From an uncultured Chlorobiota bacterium (GTDB taxonomy: Bacteria; Bacteroidota; Kapaibacteriia; OLB7), in the NCBI GenBank assembly GCA_946481475.1, contig CAMLOB010000065.1, positions 1-11,817 of the forward strand: 11,817 bases of DNA, read 5' to 3'. Each line of letters opens with the position of its first letter. The first letter of the stretch is position 1. Both the position numbers and the translations under genes were made by a program. Under the pieces are notes generated by a model, which saw only the letters and a list, made by a program, of their open reading frames with translations, searched no databases and had not been told where the DNA came from. Positions 5,962 to 11,817 of this stretch are shown in pieces.

Positions 5962-7632
5962 CTAACGTCGGTACATCTTCTCGTCGTCGAACGGAGGTAG
6001 TCCCTCTTTCGGTTCCAGTGTGGATGCCCCCTCAATGTTCTGCGCCAGACGTTCCAGCAGAGCGGTCTCCTTCTCCAGTCCGGCATCGAACAGCGTCATG
6101 TTCTCCAGATCGACCAGAGCCTGGGCACGGGCGATTGCGTCAAGGGCTTCTTCCTTTTTCCCTTCGGAGAAGAGCGTGCATCCCTCGCGCAGACCGAAGT
6201 AGACGTTGGTCAGGGCGACGGCGATGCGCATCCCCTCATGCGTGTAGAACTGCACACCCGGCTTCAATGCCGTTTTTGCTTCGTGACGAAGCGTCGTCCG
6301 GCTCGTGCGTGAGGTTCCGTCGATGTCGATGTAGCTGAGGGAGCCGTCGGCCAGCAGATCTCCCTGTCCGAGACTGAGCGGGGCGTCATCATCCCGTTCG
6401 TAACGCAGAACGATTGCTCCCCGGTTCGATGAGAAGAAGACCGTCGGCACGTGCAGTTCCGCGTCCCGGTCGCCCGGCTTCCAGGTCGGCAGTCCGTAGA
6501 CGGCCGTCAGTTTCATCCCCTCCGGCGTTTTGATGTTGACGCGAAGGTCGTAGACGACCGGCGTCACCAGATAATCGAATTCCTTTTCGAAGACGTTGGC
6601 GATCTTTTCCGGTGTCTCCAGGAAGAAGAAGTTTCCGCCCCGAAGCTGCGAGATGTGGTAGATCAGTTCCTGTCCGAAGTTCAGCCCGACGCCGAATGCC
6701 GTCAGGCCGATTTCCTCCTTTGCATAGCGTTCGGTGATCGTACGGAAGCTGCCGGAATCGGTCCGGCCGACGTTCGGTCGGGCGTCGGTGAAAAGCATCA
6801 GGCGTTTCTGATAGCCTTTCTTTTGTTCCAGACCGGCAAGCTGATCGAAGCCGACCGTCAGTCCCGCCTCGATATTTGTCCCTCCGTCGGCCTCAAGCGA
6901 ATCGATCGCCGCCAGAATTGCCTTCCGGTTCTTCACTTCCGTCGGCTTCAGCAGAAGCTCCGCCTCATTGTTGAAGGAGATCAGAGAGATCACGTCATCC
7001 GGACCGAGCTTCTCCACCAGCGAGCGAAGCGCCTGCTGTACGGCCTTCATGCTCGCCCCCTTCATCGAACCGCTTCTGTCGATGACGAGTGCAAGCTGGA
7101 GATTCGGACGACGGAAATCTTCGGGTTTGATGCCGGAGGTCATCCCGAGATGGAGGAAGAGTGCCGGCTGCTTTGTGTCGGCCGCCGGAGCGAAGCCGTA
7201 ACCGAGGGAGAGGCAGAGTTTGCCGTCGCAATCGGCGGTCGGCGTCGGGATGTCGTGCTCGCTGTAGAGTCCTTCCGGAGAGAAGTCGATGAAGTTCGGG
7301 ATACGCCCCGATTCGATCAACTGCCGCGCATAGCCGATATCCTGTGCTCCGCCGACGGTGGCTCCGAGAGCTCCCGCAGATGGAGCCGCCGAGAGGGGCA
7401 TGGCGCCGTATCCGGCGTTGGCCCGTCCCCCCTGGAAATACAACTCCTGAGATTGAGGAGGAGGTGGTGGCGGTGGAAGCCTCTTCGCCGTATCAACGTT
7501 CGCCGTATCGCCGCCGTTCTGTGCCGACAGTGTGTCGACTCCGGCGACAAGTCCGAGCAAGAGAACAAGAAGTCGGGCCGCTCGTCTGATCATCATATTC
7601 GTGCTGTTCATGCTATTCATGTTCATTGTCAT
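5962..7632 (-). CDS. Secreted VWA-domain protein (YfbK-like)
   Basis: 556 residues from the ATG at 7632; exported protein with a von Willebrand factor A domain. A signal peptide (core LLVLLLGLVAGV, cleavage near LSA-Q, residues 34-38) is followed by a seven-proline run (53-59). A segment resembling the pre-VWA region of YfbK-type proteins comes next, with Cys135 and Cys140. The VWA domain (about 178-361) has a complete MIDAS: LVIDRSGSM (Asp185, Ser187, Ser189), GGTNIEAG (Thr252) and FTDARPN (Asp283). A C-terminal beta-rich region precedes a helical repeat-like segment (about 465-535). Longer frames would need a TTG at 7719 and would place 42 polar residues before the signal peptide, so I reject them. 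Several in-frame ATGs (7632, 7626, 7620, 7611, 7596, 7593) precede the hydrophobic core; the true start could be any of them. Metal-dependent protein binding at the envelope is the expected role. It is divergent from the paralogue trio. Confidence 0.88.
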   Translation of the reverse strand: MTMNMNSMNSTNMMIRRAARLLVLLLGLVAGVDTLSAQNGGDTANVDTAKRLPPPPPPPQSQELYFQGGRANAGYGAMPLSAAPSAGALGATVGGAQDIGYARQLIESGRIPNFIDFSPEGLYSEHDIPTPTADCDGKLCLSLGYGFAPAADTKQPALFLHLGMTSGIKPEDFRRPNLQLALVIDRSGSMKGASMKAVQQALRSLVEKLGPDDVISLISFNNEAELLLKPTEVKNRKAILAAIDSLEADGGTNIEAGLTVGFDQLAGLEQKKGYQKRLMLFTDARPNVGRTDSGSFRTITERYAKEEIGLTAFGVGLNFGQELIYHISQLRGGNFFFLETPEKIANVFEKEFDYLVTPVVYDLRVNIKTPEGMKLTAVYGLPTWKPGDRDAELHVPTVFFSSNRGAIVLRYERDDDAPLSLGQGDLLADGSLSYIDIDGTSRTSRTTLRHEAKTALKPGVQFYTHEGMRIAVALTNVYFGLREGCTLFSEGKKEEALDAIARAQALVDLENMTLFDAGLEKETALLERLAQNIEGASTLEPKEGLPPFDDEKMYRR

Positions 7633-7794
7633 TGCCGGTTTCCGGTCCGTTATCCGGCCATGTATGCCGTCGGTTCGGCAACCGGAGTTGAAAATCGTCA
7701 ATCGTGCGGGGGATTCCAAGGGATTCCGTCAGCACACTCGCTTCGTCACAGTTCGGGGCGGGATTCGTCGTGAACCGGGCGTTCGGGTTTGTTC

Positions 7795-7825
7795 CGGGGT
7801 GTCGTAACGACGGAGGTTTTCCCCG
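7795..7825. other. Inverted repeats in the divergent intergenic region
   Basis: cgggg (7795-7799) and ccccg (7821-7825) enclose a smaller perfect dyad, gtcg-taa-cgac (7801-7811). They lie in the 279-bp gap between the VWA gene and the paralogue trio, upstream of the suggested promoter. The element could be an operator or a structured leader. Apart from this and the promoter candidate, I see nothing in 7633-7911. Confidence 0.25.
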
Positions 7826-7842
7826 ATGTAACGCAAATTGCA

Positions 7843-7871
7843 TTGCACGAAGAGAGGGGGAGGTGTACATT
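7843..7871 (+). promoter_or_regulatory. Candidate promoter for the three-paralogue operon
   Basis: TTGCAC (7843-7848) and TACATT (7866-7871) are separated by 17 bp, the optimal sigma-70 spacing, and would start transcription about 35 bases before the lipoprotein ATG. The match to consensus is partial (3/6 and 4/6). I did not find the Bacteroidota TTTG/TAnnTTTG pattern at suitable spacing. Confidence 0.25.
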
Positions 7872-7911
7872 CCCGGAATGCAGGGAGTTCCATGACATTT
7901 ATCGCTGTGCC

Positions 7912-8751
7912 ATGCCTGTGCTTCACCACATACGTATCGGTATCCTCCTGGCGGGGATCGGAGTCATTCTGTTTGATGGCTGCAAGAGCAGTAAGACGGC
8001 GGTCGATCCGGAGATGCTTGCCGCGCTCAAAGGGGGAGAAGTCGGAACCGGGCCGGATAGCTCTTTGGGGAACGTAAGGGTTGTACAGATGCAGATGGGG
8101 CGTGACGGCAAAGGTTATCTGCCGGAATGGGATGATTACCCCGGAGCGACCGACATCTATCCGAATACCCTCTACTCCGGTCCGAATGTGGTGACGGTAC
8201 GAAACGACAACGGCATATCAAGCATCGCCGTTCGTTCCGGAACGGATGATGTGAAGTGGTCGGTGGAGGGGGACGGTGTCCTTTCGGATTGTCCGACGGA
8301 ACATGACCTTGTGGTGAATGTAGGAACGGTGACCAGGTTTGCACAGATTCTGGTTGAAGTGGTGGATTGTCATCAGAATGAAAATGCGGAGTGGGTCCAA
8401 CTGCAGAACCGAATCTGGACGCTTGATCGGATTAATTTTCCTGACGTCCGGGTCGGCGAGAGGGCATGCAGACCGTTTCGCATTACAATTACAGGGTGGA
8501 ATCCCGTTGCCGGTTCCTACATTCTCGATTCAATCTCATTCCCCCCCGGTCTCCCCCTTGAAGTGGAGGAGGAACTGGAGTTCCCGGTCGCCATCAGCGA
8601 GGGTGGTCTTTTTTATACGGTCTGCTTTACCGGACGGGTCCCCGGCGACTATACATTTCCGGTTACTACGTGGATGCGACGCGACCAACCGGCGGGAGGC
8701 TATACAACCTATGCGATTGCCGATACCGGACACATCCGGGTTCTTCAATGA
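7912..8751 (+). CDS. Probable lipoprotein; first member of a three-gene paralogue set (head domain only)
   Basis: 279 residues from the ATG at 7912. The N-terminus has a hydrophobic core (GILLAGIGVILF) ending in FDGC-K, so Cys24 is a plausible lipidation site, though Asp at -2 is atypical for a lipobox. A low-complexity acidic segment (about 40-80) leads into the head domain shared with the next two genes. Shared landmarks are LYSGPNVVTV (88-97), LSDCPTEHDL (Cys127), VVDCHQ (Cys153), the VGERACRPF segment (Cys186), YTVCF (Cys238) and WMRRDQPAGGYTTY (254-267). The protein ends immediately after the motif DTGHIRV, exactly where the two downstream paralogues continue into a beta-barrel. The second half of the head resembles Ig-like choice-of-anchor/ASH-type domains. 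The open frame extends 41 codons upstream to a TTG, which would bury the signal sequence, so I use the ATG. The next gene starts 27 bp later. I do not recognise a named family or function. Confidence 0.82.
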   Translation: MPVLHHIRIGILLAGIGVILFDGCKSSKTAVDPEMLAALKGGEVGTGPDSSLGNVRVVQMQMGRDGKGYLPEWDDYPGATDIYPNTLYSGPNVVTVRNDNGISSIAVRSGTDDVKWSVEGDGVLSDCPTEHDLVVNVGTVTRFAQILVEVVDCHQNENAEWVQLQNRIWTLDRINFPDVRVGERACRPFRITITGWNPVAGSYILDSISFPPGLPLEVEEELEFPVAISEGGLFYTVCFTGRVPGDYTFPVTTWMRRDQPAGGYTTYAIADTGHIRVLQ

Positions 8752-8778
8752 GACAGGAGAAAGCAAAACGATACTATC

Positions 8779-10206
8779 ATGGCAAGACGAACAGCGTTAA
8801 CACTTCTCATACTCTTTCTCGTTTTCCCCCTCTTTCTCTCCTCCCAATCTCTTATCGTCTATCCGGAAAGGATCTATCCCGGCGAGAACGTCCTGACGAT
8901 CAAGTCGGCAAAGGGGATCCGGAGCGTCAGCGCGACGCCGAACCCGACGACCCTTGCCTGGCTGTTCGAGGTGCGGAATGACGGACAGGTCGGAGACTGT
9001 TCCAAAGAACATGATATCGAAGTGACGCTGAACGGGGCCGGTCGGCAGGTCGGTCTGCAGCTTAGTGTGGAACTGTGCGACGGCACGACGCAGACGCGAT
9101 ACGTTTCGATCAACAAGACGTGGATTCTCGATGAAGTTCCGCTGGAAGATGTCTTCGTCGGCGACACCGCCTGCAACACGTTCAGAATAGGGGCCGGAGC
9201 GGATGAATATCTGGACTCGGTCACGATCAATGCGCCGAACGCCTATCCCCGATTTTCCTTTCCTCCTCCCATCTTCATCAGGGGAGGACAGGAATACCGC
9301 TACGAGGTCTGCTTCGTTGCGGATCATCCCGGCATCTACCGGTTTCCCGTCATTACCTGGACGCGACGGGACCAGCCGGCCGGAGGGTATACCACCTATC
9401 CGGTTGCCGACACCGGCGTGATCCGTGTGATGCCGAGGCCGGGGAAGGTAATGATCGAGGAGATCCCGATGGATCTTTCCGGGTGGCAGCCACCGACGAA
9501 GATTACCGATCCGACTACCTTCCGCTCCGTGGCCGTTCCGAATGCGGTTATTCCTCCGAAGGGAAGAGGCTTTGTCGGGAGCTACGACCTGCTCGGATTG
9601 ACCGCCGGTTACGCCCTGACCGATCAGGTGTTGGTCTTTGCCGCCGGGGCGATGCCGACGCCGGATGACTGGGGTGGGGTCAACGGGGATATGTTCGGTG
9701 CCTGGTCGCTCGGCGCAAAGGTGGGAACCGAGCTGGTCGACAAACTTGACGTTGCGGCCGGATACCACTTCGGACAGAGCACGCTCGACAAGGAGTTTAC
9801 GCCGGATGAGACCGATTCACGGATCACCGTTCATGTCCCATACGGCGCGGTCAGCTACGGAACGGATGACTCACGTATTTCTCTGACCGGCGGCTATTCC
9901 TTCAAGCGTCACTCGACCTGGATTACGGACGATCCGGTTCTCCCCCCGCTGCGTGACGAGTACAACGACGACGCTCCGTTCGCCGCGCTCGGCGGAGACT
10001 ACAGATTCGCCCGTCACTGGAAAGTGGCCGGTGAGGCCGTCTGGATGGGGAATGTGGATGTTCTGCCGGTGATCGCAACGGCCAGATACTTCACCGAGAG
10101 GTTCGCAATCGATCTGGGATTTGCCTTTGCCGGCATCACGCTGAACGACGCCGAATCGCCGCCGGTTCCGATAGCCCCGATTATCTCCGGAATTTTTGTT
10201 TTTTAG
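8779..10206 (+). CDS. Outer-membrane beta-barrel protein with N-terminal Cys-containing head; second paralogue
   Basis: 475 residues. A clean signal peptide (ALTLLILFLVFPLFLSSQ) is followed by the head, residues 24-217. It begins VYPERIYPGENVLTI, and its cysteines 74, 100, 132 and 178 match the lipoprotein upstream. The second half (about 116-217) has the strand pattern and VGDTAC...LDSVTI spacing of Ig-like choice-of-anchor/ASH domains and closes with WTRRDQPAGGYTTYPVADTG (194-213). A linker (218-243) leads to a C-terminal domain (244-475) of alternating hydrophobic/polar strands, Gly- and Tyr-rich (LLGLTAGYALTDQVLVFAAG, GAVSYGTDDSRISLTGGYSF). It ends in Ile-Phe-Val-Phe, as expected for an outer-membrane barrel. 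Strand count suggests a small barrel of about 8-12 strands. It lies 27 bp after the lipoprotein gene and 12 bp before the third paralogue, so one operon is likely. No named family is recognised; the localisation is inference. Confidence 0.85.
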   Translation: MARRTALTLLILFLVFPLFLSSQSLIVYPERIYPGENVLTIKSAKGIRSVSATPNPTTLAWLFEVRNDGQVGDCSKEHDIEVTLNGAGRQVGLQLSVELCDGTTQTRYVSINKTWILDEVPLEDVFVGDTACNTFRIGAGADEYLDSVTINAPNAYPRFSFPPPIFIRGGQEYRYEVCFVADHPGIYRFPVITWTRRDQPAGGYTTYPVADTGVIRVMPRPGKVMIEEIPMDLSGWQPPTKITDPTTFRSVAVPNAVIPPKGRGFVGSYDLLGLTAGYALTDQVLVFAAGAMPTPDDWGGVNGDMFGAWSLGAKVGTELVDKLDVAAGYHFGQSTLDKEFTPDETDSRITVHVPYGAVSYGTDDSRISLTGGYSFKRHSTWITDDPVLPPLRDEYNDDAPFAALGGDYRFARHWKVAGEAVWMGNVDVLPVIATARYFTERFAIDLGFAFAGITLNDAESPPVPIAPIISGIFVF

Positions 10207-10218
10207 AGGGCTTCAGTT

Positions 10219-11745
10219 ATGCCTGTTTTCAGGCCGAATGAACGTGACAGGGCGATGCGAACAAACGACCGGCACATATTCTCTATGCGACTTCTCTGCT
10301 TACTGGCGTTGATGATTTCCACCGTGGGTGCGGCTTCGCTGCAGGCCCAGCGGGTTACCGTCTATCCGAAGGTTCTCTATCCGGGCGAAAACATCCTGAC
10401 GATCAAGGCTCCCGACGGTATCCGGAGCATCCGGTTCGTTCTCTCTCCTCCTTTTGATACGTTATCGTTGGTCCAGGTGAGAAAGACCGGTATCGTCGGC
10501 GGATGTCCCGACAGCAGGGATATCGAGATGACGGTAAATACGGCAACTCTGCGGGTGGTCGGAAGAATCTACGTCGAGAAATGCAACGGCCTGCTCGACT
10601 CCGTCGATATTGGCTTGAATACGAATTGGAATCTGGACGAAGTTCCTTTTCCCGATGCCGAAGTCGGTGAGGAGGTCTGTCGGCCATTCCAGATAACACT
10701 CAACGGGGGACTGGCCGGACTGGGGATCGCGGGAGGGGAAGATCTCTTCCTCGATTCGGTCTCCGCTCCGGAATCCCAGGCAAGTTTCCGGTTCTCCTTC
10801 CCTCCCCCTCTGACCATCAAGCGGGGGACCGTCTATCGCTACAATGTCTGCTTCAGGGCCGAGACGCCGGGTATCTACAGGTTCCCGGTGATTACGTGGA
10901 TCAGGCGTGACCAGCCGAACGGCGGACTGACGAACTATCCGGTTGCCGATACCGGCGTGATCCGTGTGGTGCCGAAACGAAAGAATGTGAACCTGGCGAA
11001 TGTCCCGTTCGACACGATCAGTCAGGACAATCCTCCGTCGGTCACCGATCCGACGATCTTCCGCTCCGTGGCCGTGCCGAACGCGGTGATCCCGCCGAAA
11101 GGAAAATTTTTTGTGGGGAGCTATGATCTGCTCGGACTGACCGCCGGCTACTCTGTGGCCGACGAACTGCTGATCTTTGCCGGCGGAGCCGCCCCCACAC
11201 CGGACGACTGGGCCGGGGTGAACGGCGACATGTTCGGTGCATGGTCGGTCGGTGCCAAACTCGGGACACAACTTTTCGGGTTGCTGAACATTGCGGCCGG
11301 GTATCATTTCGGGCAGAGCACGCTCGACAAGGAGTTCACGCCGGATGAAATCGACTCCCGGATCACGGTCAACGTTCCCTACGGGGCGATCAGCTACGGG
11401 ACGGATGACCGGCGCGTCTCGATCACGGCGGGCTATGCCTTCAAGCGCCATTCCACGTGGATCGTCACCGATCCGGTTCTCCCGCCGCTGCGTGACGACT
11501 ACAGCAAGGATGCCGCCTTCGGTGCGCTCGGCGGCGACTACCGGTTTGCCCGTCACTGGAAGGTGGCCGGAGAATTTGCGATGATGCAGACGGTGGATGT
11601 GGCCCCGATCATCCTGACTGCCCGATACTTCACCAACACGTTTGCCATCGACATCGGTGCGGCCTACGCCGGGATCACCCTGAACGACGCCGAACCACCG
11701 CCGTTCCCGTTGCTGCCGGTATTGTCGGCGGTGTTTGTGTTCTGA
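10219..11745 (+). CDS. Outer-membrane beta-barrel protein with N-terminal Cys-containing head; third paralogue
   Basis: 508 residues with the same architecture as the preceding gene. The signal peptide core is MRLLCLLALMISTVGAASLQAQ-R (23-45). The head starts VTVYPKVLYPGENILTI (46-62) and keeps cysteines 96, 122, 154 and 211 and the WIRRDQPNGGLTNYPVADTG motif (227-246). The barrel (277-508) is about 76% identical to that of the second paralogue by hand count (176 of 232 positions) and ends Val-Phe-Val-Phe. The head is clearly less similar and carries an insertion (GGLAGLGIAGGED, 163-175) before the LDSV strand. AGAGGG precedes the ATG at 10219 by about eight bases. ATGs at 10255 and 10285 are alternative starts giving a shorter, more usual signal peptide, so the first 12-22 residues are uncertain. 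It probably arose by tandem duplication of its neighbour. Function is unknown; surface exposure is inference. Confidence 0.85.
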   Translation: MPVFRPNERDRAMRTNDRHIFSMRLLCLLALMISTVGAASLQAQRVTVYPKVLYPGENILTIKAPDGIRSIRFVLSPPFDTLSLVQVRKTGIVGGCPDSRDIEMTVNTATLRVVGRIYVEKCNGLLDSVDIGLNTNWNLDEVPFPDAEVGEEVCRPFQITLNGGLAGLGIAGGEDLFLDSVSAPESQASFRFSFPPPLTIKRGTVYRYNVCFRAETPGIYRFPVITWIRRDQPNGGLTNYPVADTGVIRVVPKRKNVNLANVPFDTISQDNPPSVTDPTIFRSVAVPNAVIPPKGKFFVGSYDLLGLTAGYSVADELLIFAGGAAPTPDDWAGVNGDMFGAWSVGAKLGTQLFGLLNIAAGYHFGQSTLDKEFTPDEIDSRITVNVPYGAISYGTDDRRVSITAGYAFKRHSTWIVTDPVLPPLRDDYSKDAAFGALGGDYRFARHWKVAGEFAMMQTVDVAPIILTARYFTNTFAIDIGAAYAGITLNDAEPPPFPLLPVLSAVFVF

Positions 11746-11779
11746 TTGCCGTAGGTACGATACTGCTCGGGATCTTCAA

Positions 11780-11813
11780 CGTGACTCCGGAAGAAGAGAG
11801 AGGAAGAGTCACG
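11780..11813 (+). terminator. Stem-loop after the last gene, possible terminator
   Basis: cgtgactc (11780-11787) pairs with gagtcacg (11806-11813), an 8-bp perfect stem around an 18-nt purine-rich loop, 34 bp beyond the third paralogue's stop. The window ends four bases later, so any U-tract cannot be seen. The long loop makes intrinsic termination doubtful. Confidence 0.3.
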
Positions 11814-11817
11814 CACA

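Noticed and set aside
7438..7458. QELYFQGG in the VWA protein, close to a potyvirus (TEV) NIa protease site
   Set aside because: The P6 residue is Gln rather than Glu and the context is a natural proline-rich linker; this is a chance resemblance, not an engineered tag.
6451..7773. 440-codon plus-strand open frame opposite the VWA gene
   Set aside because: The opposite strand encodes an intact signal peptide and MIDAS; this frame shows no motif and its composition is that of antisense reading.
7912..8751. First paralogue as a pseudogene truncated by loss of its barrel
   Set aside because: It has its own plausible lipid anchor, an intact frame, all four cysteines and a stop exactly at the domain boundary, and no barrel remnant lies in the 27-bp gap. 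A functional head-only protein is the simpler reading.
8797..11556. Two long minus-strand open frames (8797-9768 and 10462-11556) opposite the two barrel paralogues, similar to each other
   Set aside because: Their similarity follows automatically from the similarity of the sense genes. They have no start signal or domain, so they do not support antisense proteins.

Overview
The window is about 11.8 kb of roughly 58% G+C DNA (judged by eye), densely coding, with ten protein genes that I can support. It contains no tRNA, rRNA, CRISPR array, transposase or phage gene that I can see. The organism looks like a member of the FCB group (Bacteroidota/Chlorobi/Kapabacteria-like). The reasons are weak or absent Shine-Dalgarno sequences at most starts, a cytosolic-type malate dehydrogenase, a spondin-domain lipoprotein, a VWA protein of YfbK type, and secreted Ig-like/beta-barrel proteins of a kind common in that group. 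This placement is inference; no marker gene settles it.

Layout. (1) 19-2526, minus strand: a membrane-anchored metallophosphoesterase followed by malate dehydrogenase. They are separated by a 225-bp gap with a strong hairpin and two clusters of a 9-bp repeat. (2) 2725-5088, plus strand: a spondin-domain lipoprotein, a 190-bp gap with a 13-bp stem-loop, then an ECF sigma factor (TTG start) and a membrane-spanning protein that is very probably its anti-sigma factor. The latter has lost the usual zinc ligands and has an extracytoplasmic domain with conserved-looking His/Cys motifs. (3) 5089-5238: a convergent intergenic region filled by a repeat/inverted-repeat element. (4) 5239-7632, minus strand: a VWA-domain secreted protein followed by a small alpha/beta hydrolase. 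(5) 7912-11745, plus strand: three consecutive paralogues, divergent from the VWA gene.

The trio in region 5 is the most interesting part. All three share a roughly 190-residue two-part extracytoplasmic head with four cysteines at corresponding positions and a near-invariant W-x-R-R-D-Q-P-x-G-G motif. The first is a probable lipoprotein that stops exactly at the end of the head. The second and third continue into a roughly 230-residue predicted outer-membrane beta-barrel ending in Phe-Val-Phe. Their barrels are about 76% identical (hand count), while the heads have diverged visibly more. This suggests an operon-encoded cell-surface assembly of unknown function. I do not recognise it as a named system.

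Malate dehydrogenase and the phosphoesterase look like ordinary chromosomal genes. The sigma/anti-sigma pair is a self-contained envelope-signalling module whose targets cannot be read from this window.
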